From: Macrotrachela quadricornifera
Lineage: Eukaryota; Rotifera; Eurotatoria; Philodinida; Philodinidae
Direction of reading: 5' to 3'
Length of the DNA: 64,000 bases
Assembly (NCBI GenBank): GCA_022393335.1
Contig: JAJEKB010020941.1
Location: forward strand, 1-64,000
The notes beneath the pieces are model-generated. The model had not been told where the DNA came from. It was given only the letters and a program-made list of their open reading frames with translations, and searched no databases. The position numbers and the translations under genes were made by a program. The first letter of the stretch is position 1. Every line of letters begins with the position of its first letter. Below are positions 10,556 to 21,420 of this stretch, piece after piece.

Positions 10556-12173
10556 TTTCAGCGCAATCCTACGAGATTAAACATGTGAAACACGATGAAA
10601 CTTGTTATACTGCGATAAATGGAATCAGTAGCATACATCGTTTTTTGGAAATATGATATACTTCTATAGTCAGTATGAATTCCAAATAAAGGATAGATAT
10701 TAAAAACTTTATCCTGTCTGTTAAATAGCATAGAACATATACAAGATAGTAATAAAAGCAATGACCTAAAAGGAGTGAATTTGAAAATAATCTTTAAACT
10801 AAACATGTTGCATTGCATGGATATTGATCGAAGGATCACGATTTATGTTCGAGAAGCATAAATTCATGGTGAACCATATCACGATCTGAATTTGAAATGG
10901 TTTCCATTTTACATATGAGACATGCTTTAATCATCATTCTTGCTATGTTTTGACTCTAATAACAAGTTTACTGCAGAGTACCTGAAAATCTTGTCCTTTT
11001 CTATAATAAATTTAATATATATTTAGAGAGAGACGTTTGCTACGTTACGTATAAAATGTGCAAAGATTTTTTCTGAGATGATACGATGAATAGAATTCAC
11101 CCGAATTTGTACATTTCTATCAAAGTATTTAGTAAATAAATACTGTTATAATTCTTTTGCCTGTCGGTCACAATCTGTGACGGTCCGTAATGACTTCTAC
11201 TCGATGACCTTTGACCCATGTCTGTCACGTGTGTGATGTGCTGTTGCTAGGGTCGTCTGTCACGTCTGTGGGGGAGGCGAGGAGATGGGTCCAAAATTTC
11301 TAGTCTTAAACACTTCAACGCTTTGTTTTAGATCCTGTTTCACAATAATGATGTCTCTGTGTATCATTTATCTCTAATAGATCCATAAGGTTACATATAA
11401 CCATAATCTCGCTAGATCCAAGCCCAAATTCATTCTTAAATAACTAATCCTACCCACCGTTCTAATCTAAGCACGAATCTGAACTCGATTTCTATGATTC
11501 CTAAATATATTCAATCACTGTGAGAGTTGAGTCAGTGATCATTAGATAGGATCACCTACAGTGTCGTGGATGCTGTCTTGGCTCCCCAGATGTTTTTATT
11601 CTTATAATTTAGTGAGAAAAGATGTGTCGTTAATGAGATCTATGTCTTGTAGAAAACCAATCCTAGGATATGGTGCACCAGGTGAGTAAAATCCGAGATC
11701 CCACTGTACCGGAGTGTAATATTTCTTCAAATTTCCTCAGTTTTAGACTTCTAGTACTTCTTTTATCTCATAACTTATTCAATTAAGTAAAATGAATTTG
11801 TAGACTTAACTGTTATCTGTCCAATTGAGATTTTGCAGAGCTCAAATGGCCAATCCATTGACGAGATAAGGTCAAAATGCTGATCATAGACTTTTGATAG
11901 GTAGTGTTTTCAATAGTTCGATCGAAATGAATTTTTCGTGAATTATTTTTACTTTTTGAAGTACACATAAGGCTCAGGTTTAAATCCGAGGTTTTCACAT
12001 TTACTTGTATTAAACTGGTTTTTTTGATATAAGACTGATTCTGATAAGAAAATCTATTTATTCCCCGTTAGTTAGATTTTATGCATATGTATATATAGTA
12101 GTTATCGGATGATCATTATAAACTCAATTTTGATTATATTTCTTAATGTAAGTAAATAGTCGAGTGGTGCAAC
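10556..12173. other. Gene-free stretch with a GC-rich, LTR-like block
   Basis: No gene is supported. At about 11155-11300 the base composition changes sharply: repeated TGTCACGT/CTGTGACGG motifs and a purine run GTGGGGGAGGCGAGGAGATGGG. This block of about 140 bp is unlike its surroundings and could be part of an old LTR or a promoter, but I found no paired LTR, no TG..CA ends with a target duplication and no primer-binding site. A direct AG-rich tract is all that can be stated. Confidence 0.25.
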
Positions 12174-12521
12174 TAGGCATGCACCGAATCCAAATTCAAG
12201 TTCGAGGTTCGGGATCGAACGGTCAACATTCGGGTTCGGATGCTATCGAACCAATTTAGATAGTGTTGAGTATATATGTAGTCGTCTTAGAGATTTTTGA
12301 ACATTGTAAAAATTTTTCAAGGATGTTCATGGGTCTTTAGCTTTTGGATAACTGTTTCCATTGTTTGTAGGCCTTTCATAGCTAACCATGAAATCATCTC
12401 TTTTGCCATACGATTATATCTTTTATAAAGTCGCTCAAAAATAACTGAACTCAGTACCGAATCCGAATCCGAACGTATCAGATCGAACTTGAACCGAACG
12501 TTCGAGTTTGGTGCATGTCTA
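12174..12521. mobile_element. hAT-like MITE, 348 bp
   Basis: Left end TAGGCATGCACCGAA (12174-12188) and inverted right end TAGACATGCACCAAA (12507-12521) match at 12 of 15 positions, and both subterminal regions carry GAATCCGAAT/TTCGGTTC-type repeats in opposite orientation. GCACCGAA-type ends with such subterminal motifs are common in hAT MITEs. I could not see a matching 8-bp duplication, so the exact ends are uncertain. There is no coding capacity. Confidence 0.6.
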
Positions 12522-12785
12522 CGGGTAGTAGATCGTCTTATAAAAAAAAGTAGGAGTGTTTGAATCTTATCTCTGAAAAAAAAAATTTATGCGTGTCCAT
12601 GCATGTTCACAATATGTACTTTATTTTTAGATTCTTATAATATTGTCATGGATGTCCTCGTCAGGGAAAATACAAAGCATGTAGATGCGAAAACATTCAT
12701 AGATGCTCTCGCGAATATCGAAAACTGTGTAACACGTTCACACACATCCTGTATCATAATGATGCATGTATGTACACGTAACGAT

Positions 12786-12836
12786 CAGGGGTTGGACAGT
12801 TGTTTAGTTCCAAAGAACTGAACTGTCCAATCCCTA
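12786..12836. mobile_element. 51-bp hAT-type micro-MITE with perfect 8-bp duplication
   Basis: A near-palindrome (AGGGGTTGGACAGTT ... AACTGTCCAATCCCT) is flanked exactly by GTAACGAT at 12778-12785 and again at 12837-12844. The perfect 8-bp repeat and CAGGG/CCCTA ends are those of an hAT insertion, reduced to little more than its two termini. The 72-codon frame at 12603-12821 runs into it and is not a conserved gene. Confidence 0.7.
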
Positions 12837-12844
12837 GTAACGAT

Positions 12845-13889
12845 AATACTGCATTTACATGCATTTTTTAGACTTTTACGTTTGACTAGGTAGTAGAATG
12901 AATTATGATAGTTTATTAAAATAAGCTCATTCTTTATATCTCAAGTATTTGGATACAGTTAAAATAATATTTATAATGGCGGATATAGAAAACTGAGAAA
13001 CTTTCCAATTTATAGTATTTGACTGACGTTAAATCTAACGAATTTAGGTAATGTTAAATTTTTGTTTTAAAAAATGTAGGCATTGATTTACATCCAGATT
13101 TAGTTTTTTCAGTGATAGATTTTTATTGTAGATCGTTTACACACAAAATTAAAAGATCAAATGTCAATGTATCAAAAAAAGCCATGTGAAAATGACTCAT
13201 TTTCTTCGTAATTTGCTTTTCTAGATAGTTAAACGTTTTTTCTCTAGTTGATTAAAATAGTCAAACACATATCTGATGATTACCTTTCATTTATCACCAG
13301 TTCTTTATATGCATTTGCCATTTAAAATTATTGCTTTTGACTTTGCTACTCTTTTGAACAGAACCATGATGATAATCATACATTTGTTTTGATGTAGCAG
13401 TTCTTCAAAATTTTCATTGCTCTTGTAAAATAGAAGGAAAATAAATAAATAGAATATTTGTCGTTAATATTATTCCTTTTTGTCGATCTGTCAGTGTATG
13501 AATATTATACATAGAAATTAAGATAAATGCTACATGATATAGTTGAATAAGTTTCTGATAGTGATTGTACGAGTTTGACGAAATTACTACTTACATAATA
13601 TCCAATTAACTCTTTTCTCAAAAACATCTGATAGACAAATGAAACTTTTGTAATGTTTGTATATTTATCGCAATTGTGAGTGACAATTTTCTAAAAGAAA
13701 TCTTGTTGTTGGATTACACATAATTATTGAATCGAATTGTCTTAATAGTCGTCCACTTAGATGACATATTAAGTCTGACTAATAATAATAATCATTTTCT
13801 TTCAAAGTAAACAGTATAAAAGAACATACATTTTATTCATTTGTTCATCTATACAGATTTCCCTCTGATATATAATCCATCTCAAGCTT
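12845..13889. other. Gene-free AT-rich stretch
   Basis: No gene, hairpin or repeat could be supported here; the sequence is AT-rich and passes into the tandem array at about 13890. Confidence 0.35.
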
Positions 13890-14710
13890 ATATGCCATCA
13901 AAAGTCAAATAATTGAACAGATCTATCTTAACGACTATCAATTAGTGATATCACATTCAGTAATGTGACTATCGAAAAATTTTTCTTCTTTTAATGAAGA
14001 AAATAATTGAATAAAAAGTTCATCATGATAATCCATTTTCAATATGATGTTTGATCATGTAATTATCTGACAAACTTTTGTCTGACGGAAGGCAAACAAT
14101 TGAATAGAAATTTCGTCATGAAAATTCATTAATGATGTGATATATGAGTATGTGATTATCTGAAAGTTGTTTGTCTGTCAATGGATAAAATAAATGGACA
14201 GAACTTTTTTTATGATAATCTATTAGTGATATAATGCTTGAGTATGAGAATATTTGAAAACTTTTTATCTGTTAATGAATAAACTAATAGAATAAAACTT
14301 TTATTATGATAATTCACTGTGACATGATATTTGCTCATGAGATTATATGAAAACTTTTTCATCTATCAATAGACAAAATAATTTAACAGAATTTTGCTAA
14401 TAATAATACATTTGTGATATGATATTTGATGATGTGATTATTTAAAATTCTTTCATAGATCAGTGGATAATATAAAGAAACTGAATTTTGATTATGATGA
14501 TTTACTTATGATGCGAATTTTATCGTATGATTATCAGATTATATTTTATATGATAATGGATAGAATAATTGAATAGAATCTTGATAATAATGATCTATTT
14601 ATAATATGATGTTTAATCATAAAAATATCAGAAAATTCTTTATATGATAAAGAAGAAAATAATTAAATAGTATATTGGTTATAATAATTCAACTATTCTA
14701 TCAATGTTGA
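13890..14710. repeat. Degenerate ~94-bp tandem repeat array, left part
   Basis: About eight to nine units can be lined up by eye. Each follows the pattern ATGATAATCCATT, then GATATGATGTTTGATCATG, a variant of GATTATCTGAAAA, CTTTTTATCTGTCAATGG and ATAAAATAATTGAACAGAA. One unit counted directly is 94 bp. Units differ at many positions, so the array is old. The same unit in the same orientation continues at 20375-21420 beyond the LINE. Confidence 0.75.
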
Positions 14711-14990
14711 TAATTTCATTATATGAGAAAAATTTTTCTTAAGATGAATGATGTTAATGAATGTTATTCTTATGAAACAAATTCATTTTTAATGACATCT
14801 AAGAATACATAATCGTCTTGTAAATTTCCTTTAATATTAGAGAATAGTTAAATAATAATATTATTAGCATTATTCTTTTTTTTCGAATTTGTTATTTAAT
14901 AAATAACAATTTTGAATGTTTCAATGGAAAATACAAAGTTAACTGAATAATATATTGATAAAAATTGTTCATTCACTCCCCTCCCAACAC

Positions 14991-15035
14991 ACGTAGTGAA
15001 TGGTCGATTTTTTTTTCGTTCTATTCTCACTACGT
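14991..15035 (+). promoter_or_regulatory. Inverted repeat in LINE 5' leader
   Basis: ACGTAGTGA at 14991-14999 pairs perfectly with TCACTACGT at 15027-15035, able to form a 9-bp stem in the leader RNA. It lies between the two C-rich blocks of the leader. A role in promoter activity or translation is possible but only inferred. Confidence 0.35.
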
Positions 15036-15134
15036 ATGTAAAGTCACCCCCCCTCCCCAACAATTAATTAATATAAAAATTAAAAACGAACATTAAAATC
15101 GATTGAAATCGATAACATTATTATATCATATACT

Positions 15135-17078
15135 ATGTCCTATTCATATTATGACAATATGCAAACAAGTGAAAAAGACAAGCTGGCTAATGGAGATGAA
15201 CTTAAGAAATTAATTGAAGATTATCGATCCAAGAATCAAGAACAATTTTCTCCTGATATTATTACATTGACGCCTAAACGACGATATGATGATACAGAAA
15301 ATGAGGTGCAAGAAGAAGAAAATGATAATTTTCAAGTTGTACGCAAAAAACACCCGAAAAGAACAAGTTCTTCATTTAATCCTGTATTACAAAATTATGA
15401 AAATATATCAAACCAAGTTTCTTCAGGAGGTCATCAAGGACAGAATGTTAATGTGAAAAGCACATCGAACCAAGTTATAATCGAAGGTCATCAAGAACGA
15501 ATTTCTAATGAAAAAAGAAAGAATACAGGACGAAATAAAATTGTATTTAATTCATCATCACAAAATGGAAAAAGAATGACTGAACGGATACGAAAAGAAC
15601 AAGAGAAAGATCCAGAAATAAATCCTCATCAACAATCAAAGAATACAATTACACAACATGCATTACATTATGCGGTCGCACATCAACTCCCCCCAATAAA
15701 AATTATTTGTCAACCTGAAGTGAAAAATCATCTTGAAGGCACGAAATTAATAAAAGCACTCCTCTCTCATATTCAAGAAGATTTCTGTAAACTAAACAAA
15801 TCTTATAATAGACCTATCGGTTTCGATACCTGGTATATCGACAAACATGGAACAATATTATGCTTCACAAAAGAAATTGAATTATTTGTATATTTATGGG
15901 ATACTACACATTATCCAGATCAACTACTAAATATGAAAATTACTCCAGTACCACCTATTCATTTGCCTTCTCAGCATTCAATTATTTTTAAATTAGTACC
16001 TAATACAATATCAATTGATGAGATGGTTGAAGCTGTAGCTGATATCTGTCAATCAAAATTTTTGTTGGAAGAAATGAAAGGTTCAATGACAAACAAATCT
16101 AGGCACATCCGACTTGATCTAACATCTAAAGAAGAAGTAAAGAAAATATTGAATAATGGTGTTTTTCCAATAGATGGTCAATTATTAGAAGTTACTGAAT
16201 TTTTAACTCCACCACAAGTACTTATATGCTCACGTTGTAATTGTCCTGGTCATGTGAAAAAGGACTGTACATGTTCTTTTGATAGATGCAGACGTTGTGG
16301 TATGAATAAAACACAAGGTGAACATAAACAATGTATTATAAAATGTCATCATTGTGGAGGTGACCACCTATCTACTGATTATCGTTGCTCAATTATTAGG
16401 AACTTTCGAGGTGATTTAATTGAAGAACTGAAAAAAAGACCTGAGCTATTACCACAAAATGCACAAATATTTATACCTATTCAGTTCAGAAAGGGTGGTA
16501 AAAATGTGATAAATGGCACAGGTGTAAATGCAACGATTATACCAACACCACTTTATAGTTCCCATGTTTGGCCAGCTCTTAATCAATCAGCACCATCACA
16601 AGAAAATGGACCAAAACCTATGGTACATAACCATTTATTACACGAAATCAACTTGTTACGAAACGATTATGAAAAATTAAAATTAGAATTTGATCGACGA
16701 GAAAAGGAAATGTTAATGAAACAAGAAAACTACAAAACAAAACTAGGTGCAATGATGAATCTTCTGGTGTTACAAAACAACCAACAAAATGATTGTATTA
16801 CAAAGGTTTACACTGTAGTAAATGAATTAGTACCCATAATTACTCATTCACTTAAAGCAGTGCACATATTTGTAGAAAAAATTGTTAATGGTAATAATGA
16901 TCTACCCTTGAAGAATGAATATAATAACTTTCAATCTGCTATTGAACAAAATCTTTCTATGCTCAATGATCGCAATGATCTTGTTATTGAACATCAACGG
17001 GCAACATCATTACTCATCGAGAAAACAAATGAATTATTTTGTCAAGGTATAGGACTATTGTCTCTGAATGAACACTAA
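15135..17078 (+). CDS. LINE ORF1 protein, Gag-like with zinc knuckles
   Basis: A 647-residue RNA-binding protein expected to coat the LINE transcript. The N-terminal 180 residues are charged and low in complexity (many E, K, N, Q), with two copies of a motif like SNQVxxxGHQ near residues 90-120. Three zinc knuckles lie at about residues 365-425: CSRCNCPGHVKKDC, CRRCGMNKTQGEHKQC and CHHCGGDHLSTDYRC. Residues about 500-545 (NLLRNDYEKLKLEFDRREKE) form a coiled coil, suited to multimerisation. The start is the first ATG after the leader. Its stop overlaps ORF2 by 11 nt, so ORF2 is probably reached by reinitiation or frameshift. Confidence 0.9.
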   Translation: MSYSYYDNMQTSEKDKLANGDELKKLIEDYRSKNQEQFSPDIITLTPKRRYDDTENEVQEEENDNFQVVRKKHPKRTSSSFNPVLQNYENISNQVSSGGHQGQNVNVKSTSNQVIIEGHQERISNEKRKNTGRNKIVFNSSSQNGKRMTERIRKEQEKDPEINPHQQSKNTITQHALHYAVAHQLPPIKIICQPEVKNHLEGTKLIKALLSHIQEDFCKLNKSYNRPIGFDTWYIDKHGTILCFTKEIELFVYLWDTTHYPDQLLNMKITPVPPIHLPSQHSIIFKLVPNTISIDEMVEAVADICQSKFLLEEMKGSMTNKSRHIRLDLTSKEEVKKILNNGVFPIDGQLLEVTEFLTPPQVLICSRCNCPGHVKKDCTCSFDRCRRCGMNKTQGEHKQCIIKCHHCGGDHLSTDYRCSIIRNFRGDLIEELKKRPELLPQNAQIFIPIQFRKGGKNVINGTGVNATIIPTPLYSSHVWPALNQSAPSQENGPKPMVHNHLLHEINLLRNDYEKLKLEFDRREKEMLMKQENYKTKLGAMMNLLVLQNNQQNDCITKVYTVVNELVPIITHSLKAVHIFVEKIVNGNNDLPLKNEYNNFQSAIEQNLSMLNDRNDLVIEHQRATSLLIEKTNELFCQGIGLLSLNEH

Positions 17079-20055
17079 AGTTTTTCATTACCACCCGTCG
17101 TTTAAACCCTTATCTGTTCTTGACACTTTTATTGGAACGTCCCAAGAAAAGAAGCTATTAAAGGACATTTTAGTAGAATGGAATATGCGTGTTTCTCTAT
17201 CACATATGTGTAAGAAATGGAAAAAAGAACGTCCCACTCATAAATCTCAAAATCTAATAGCTCTAGTTTACAACATACAAGGATTAAATACCCACTCAAC
17301 AGATATTGATATTTTGCTGAACAACTACCAGCCGCATGTATGTGTATTATCCGGTGTCGGAGCAGCTGTTAGGAAACTTCCTACTTTTCCTGGTTATACA
17401 GGTGTAGCCCAAATTGGTAGTAACTCTTTTGGTGGAGTTGCTATCCTATACAATAATTCGTTAAAATGTCAGGTGATTGAAAGAGATATAAACTTCTTAG
17501 TAATAGAAACAAGCATAGCAGGAGTGCAAATAAAGATTGGTGCAGTGTATGTACCCCCTCATTCGTTACCACCATTTCATCTATTTTCAAAATATAAAAA
17601 CAATCCTTTTGTCTTTTTTGGCGACTATAATGCCAAACACACGTCTTGGAATTGTCCAAAAAATAACACAGCCGGTAATGAGTTATTTAATTGGTTGGAG
17701 CAATCAGGAGTAGAAATTATTCATCCCACTAGGGCGACATCACGTAAATCAGAAGCTATAATAGACTTCGGTATTATACATGATGCAAATGGATGGCACG
17801 CAGAAGTAATAGATGAAGGCACATCAGATCATAAACCAGTACTTTTTCAATCACCCTACTGTGTAGACGACGGATCTATGTTCCGAAAAACAAACTGGAA
17901 CATTTTTTCCTATTTCCTATCAGTTGTATTTGAATACTGGAATTCATTAGTATATAATTTCGATATAAATACTTTTATTGAACTCTTTTCTCTATTTTTA
18001 TCGGCCTTGTGGGATCGTTGTAGTGTTTATGAACGAGTAAATAATTTTAGACCACCATGGCCACCATCACTGGTTCTATTAGCACGAGAAGTTAATAGAT
18101 GTCGAAGGCGCTATCGACGAACACGATGCACGCTACATCTCGAAACATTCCTGACTATGAAAAGAATATTGACGTTGAAAAGATATGAGATTCTGAATCA
18201 GAAACGCGAAAGCAATTTAAAGTGGATAAACAATAAGCATAATATCTGGAAATATGTTCAGCCTATCTTCCATACCTTTTCACCACCTTTCCGTGGACTT
18301 AGTATGGATAAGGACAATAAAGAAAGGAACCCAGAAAAAATTGTTGAACTACTTGCGGAGTATTATGAAAAACACTTTGAAACACCACAATATGATATTT
18401 CGAACCCCACTCATATACATGCCGTAAATATATATGGGGAAATAGCAAATATACCTAACCTGCCACTAGAAAAGATCAAAATCGAGGAGGTGTTAAAAGA
18501 ATGGAAAAACTTTCGTCCAAAAAAATCTACAGATAGCGCAAACACGTCAGCATTTTTACTTAAGAAGCTTCCCCCACAATATATAGGTACTATTACCGTT
18601 TTGTTTAATCGATGCGCAGAAAAAGGAGATTTTTTTCAAATGGCAAAACATGCCAAAATAATTTGTTTATCTAAGGAAGGACTATTCCCTACAGTAAATA
18701 AGTTACGACCTATTTCTCTATTACCAAATATAGGGAAATGGTTTGAACGTATAATTCATCATAGACTAATAACATGGTGCTATGAAAATAATATATATAT
18801 TGATGAACAAAGTGGATTTACAGCAGGAAGAAGGCTTCAAACGAGAATATTAGCGTTATTAGAAGACCTGAGATTAACAGTTGCTGCCTGTAATCGACCG
18901 GCCTTAGTTCTCTTCGTGGATTTTCTTAGCGCATTTGACAGGATGTGGTATCCATCCCTAATATCAACGTTAAAATCACTAGGACTACCAACCCCCTTAC
19001 TCAAATGGATATATAACTGGCTACAAAAACGTACTTTCTGTATACACTTCGGCGAAGCGCAGTCACGTATTATCCCCATGCATGTCGGAGCTCCCCAGGG
19101 CTCTGTCATGGCAGCCACCTTATTTCGTCTTCACGTACATTTTCTACCATCCTTTTTTTTCTCGTTGACATCACATATGTTTGCTGATGATTTTGCTATA
19201 CAAATTTCCGGTGATCTAGAAAAACGCTTCTCTCGAAATATTACTGAACTAGAGATACGAGCCAAAATAGCTCTTGAACAACTAAGGAAATTTGCGGAAA
19301 ATAATATTCTTCCAGTTAACACAAATAAGACAAAAGCTCTTCTAGTACATAATGTAGTTGCACCACTAAGACCTAAACTAGAATATAAAGGTCAACCAAT
19401 ACAATACGTAAACACATTCAAATATCTAGGAGTAACAATCTCCACTAAGCTTGGTTGGGGCAGTTACATTACCGATAGGATTAGAAAAATAAGACAAGTC
19501 TATAACGGTATGAGAAATCTTTATCGCAATATACCGAAACAAGAAATTAAATCTAGGAAAAAAATTTTCTCTGCTTTTGCTATGCCACATTTTATTTGGT
19601 TATTTCCGACGTGGTTCTTGTTTACAGAGAAACAAAGGAGATACATTGAACATGTATACTGCTCGGGAATAAAATGTGTTTATGAACTGTATAATTGGGA
19701 TGATGAGACCGTATTGATTTTGAGTCGCGAAAGATCACTCCTCGATCATGTCTTTTGCTACTGGCAAAAATTCAATAAGCATCTAGAATCCGCACCGGAT
19801 GCACTATGCCTCCAACAGAGCTGGACAATATATAAAACCCTATTGTCACCGGATCGCAGCTGGTTGAAAAATTCAGGATTTAATCGCCGTAGTAAATTTC
19901 TAAATAGATTAATAAAGCGAGCTGAACACACCTTAAACGATTGGTATGCATTCGAACAAATACATAGAGAACAATTAAATTATTACTCTACTAACACAAG
20001 ATTTATAAATATATTTATATATAAATTCTTTCTAAACGCTAGATATATTGAATAA
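17068..20055 (+). CDS. LINE ORF2: APE endonuclease-reverse transcriptase
   Basis: 995 residues without interruption. An apurinic-endonuclease-like domain spans about residues 62-260 (YNIQGL at 68-73, FGDYNAKH at 184-191, SDHKPV at 253-258). The reverse transcriptase spans about 500-760: LRPISLLPNIGKWFERII, QSGFTAGR, motif A FVDFLSAFD (D618 and D624), GAPQGS at 674-679, and FADD at 705-708 with both catalytic aspartates, then FKYLGVTI. The endonuclease nicks the target and RT copies the RNA in place (target-primed reverse transcription). One oddity: the glutamate expected after the conserved strand (usually ..L.ETH) is glycine here (VCVLSGVGA, G96). The start at 17068 overlaps ORF1. Confidence 0.92.
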   Translation: MNTKVFHYHPSFKPLSVLDTFIGTSQEKKLLKDILVEWNMRVSLSHMCKKWKKERPTHKSQNLIALVYNIQGLNTHSTDIDILLNNYQPHVCVLSGVGAAVRKLPTFPGYTGVAQIGSNSFGGVAILYNNSLKCQVIERDINFLVIETSIAGVQIKIGAVYVPPHSLPPFHLFSKYKNNPFVFFGDYNAKHTSWNCPKNNTAGNELFNWLEQSGVEIIHPTRATSRKSEAIIDFGIIHDANGWHAEVIDEGTSDHKPVLFQSPYCVDDGSMFRKTNWNIFSYFLSVVFEYWNSLVYNFDINTFIELFSLFLSALWDRCSVYERVNNFRPPWPPSLVLLAREVNRCRRRYRRTRCTLHLETFLTMKRILTLKRYEILNQKRESNLKWINNKHNIWKYVQPIFHTFSPPFRGLSMDKDNKERNPEKIVELLAEYYEKHFETPQYDISNPTHIHAVNIYGEIANIPNLPLEKIKIEEVLKEWKNFRPKKSTDSANTSAFLLKKLPPQYIGTITVLFNRCAEKGDFFQMAKHAKIICLSKEGLFPTVNKLRPISLLPNIGKWFERIIHHRLITWCYENNIYIDEQSGFTAGRRLQTRILALLEDLRLTVAACNRPALVLFVDFLSAFDRMWYPSLISTLKSLGLPTPLLKWIYNWLQKRTFCIHFGEAQSRIIPMHVGAPQGSVMAATLFRLHVHFLPSFFFSLTSHMFADDFAIQISGDLEKRFSRNITELEIRAKIALEQLRKFAENNILPVNTNKTKALLVHNVVAPLRPKLEYKGQPIQYVNTFKYLGVTISTKLGWGSYITDRIRKIRQVYNGMRNLYRNIPKQEIKSRKKIFSAFAMPHFIWLFPTWFLFTEKQRRYIEHVYCSGIKCVYELYNWDDETVLILSRERSLLDHVFCYWQKFNKHLESAPDALCLQQSWTIYKTLLSPDRSWLKNSGFNRRSKFLNRLIKRAEHTLNDWYAFEQIHREQLNYYSTNTRFINIFIYKFFLNARYIE

Positions 20056-20374
20056 CTAATTTGTCCTTCAATTGCTTCTTTTCCTTTTTCACTACTTAGG
20101 TAACCCCTCTTTTTTCTTATCTTTTCTCTCATGGGAGGTTATTATTTATTTATTTTCTGGAACAAAGCCAGCAACATAAGAAGTATTTTTCCCCCTTTTT
20201 TTGTTGTCCGTCGTTCATTTTTTCTTCTATTGTTAACTATGTGAACCACCTAATGGCACAATAAATATATATGTTAAAAAAAAAAAAAATTGTTCATCCA
20301 ATCGATGAATTTGTATTTCTTTACAAACACAATAGGTTTGTCTCAACATCCATTATATCTTCGAACAATGTTGT

Positions 20375-21420
20375 ATTAATGATACTAAATCATTTTCAAT
20401 ATGATGTTTGATCATGCGATTAGATAAAGATCTTTTATCTGTTAAAAGACAAAATAATTAAACGAAATCTTATTTATGATAATTTATGTATAATGTAATA
20501 TTTAATTATATGATTATATGAAAATTTTTCATCTGTTAGTAGAGAAAATAATTGATTGAAATCTTGCTTATGATAGTTCATATATGATATGATGTTTAGT
20601 TATGAGAATATCTAAAAATCTTTTCTCTGTTAATAGACAACATATTTGAGTTGAATCTTCGTTCTAATAATTCATTTTAAATATGAAGTTTTATTATATG
20701 ATTATATGAAATTGTTTTACCCATCAGTGTACAAAATAATTGAACAGAATCTTGGTTATGATAAGTGATTTTTGATATGATATTTGATCATGAAAATATT
20801 TCAAAATCTTTATCTATTAAAGAAGAAAATAATTGAACAGAATCTTGCTTATAATAATTGATTTATGATATGATGTTTAATAATGAAAGTATCTGTAAAT
20901 ATTTTATTTTTAAGGGTAGAAAATAATTGAATAAAACCTTCTTTATGACAATCAATTTGTGATGTGATGTTTAATTATAAGAATATATGAAAATATTTTA
21001 TCTATGAGTGAACAGAGTAATTGAATAGAACATTGTTCATATTAATCCATTTGTAATGTGATATTTGATTATGTAATCATCTCAAAGTCTTTTATCTGTA
21101 AATGAGAAAAATAATTGATTAGCATCTTGTTTATGATAATCCATCAGTGTTGTGATATTTGGTCATCTGACTATATGAAAATCCTTTATTTGTCAACGGA
21201 CAAAATACTTGAACAGAATTTTGGTAATGATAATCTATTGTTGACGTGACACTTGATGATATGCCTATTTGTAAAGTTTTTATATATCAATGAACAAAAG
21301 AATTGGACAGAATTTTGCTAATGACACTCCATATATAATACGATATTTGATCATATGTTTATTTCAACATCCTTTTTCTCAAAAGATCAAATACTTGAAA
21401 GAAGGATTCGTTGTGATCGT
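20375..21420. repeat. Degenerate ~94-bp tandem repeat array, right part
   Basis: About eleven diverged units of the same ~94-bp repeat found at 13890-14710, in the same orientation: TATGATAATTCAT, GATATGATGTTTAATCATG, TATCTGAAAATCTTTTATCTG, and AAAATAATTGAACAGAATCTTG recur in order. Together with the left part it makes some twenty units, split by the LINE and about 350 bp of non-repeat flank. Confidence 0.75.

Larger units (their letters stand above)
14973..20289 (+). mobile_element. Full-length non-LTR retrotransposon (LINE)
   Basis: The element carries a 5' leader (14973-15134), ORF1 (15135-17078), ORF2 (17068-20055), a 3' UTR of about 205 nt, AATAAA at 20260 and a terminal poly(A). It is bracketed by a 12-bp duplication, AAAATTGTTCAT, at 14961-14972 and 20286-20297 (the first A residues of the right copy merge with the poly(A)). 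The start is full-length by the criterion that the leader precedes an intact ORF1. The leader has two related C-rich blocks (TCACTCCCCTCCCAAC and GTCACCCCCCCTCCCCAAC) and a 9-bp inverted repeat. ORF order, zinc knuckles and APE-type endonuclease place it with APE-bearing LINEs (Jockey/I-like group); no RNase H domain is seen. Both ORFs are uninterrupted, so insertion was recent. Confidence 0.9.

Noticed and set aside
11155..11700. Solo LTR
   Set aside because: No TG..CA ends with a matching 4-6 bp duplication and no second copy in the window; kept only as a compositional oddity.
12603..12821. 72-codon plus-strand frame
   Set aside because: Its last codons are formed by the inserted 51-bp micro-MITE, so it is not a conserved coding sequence.
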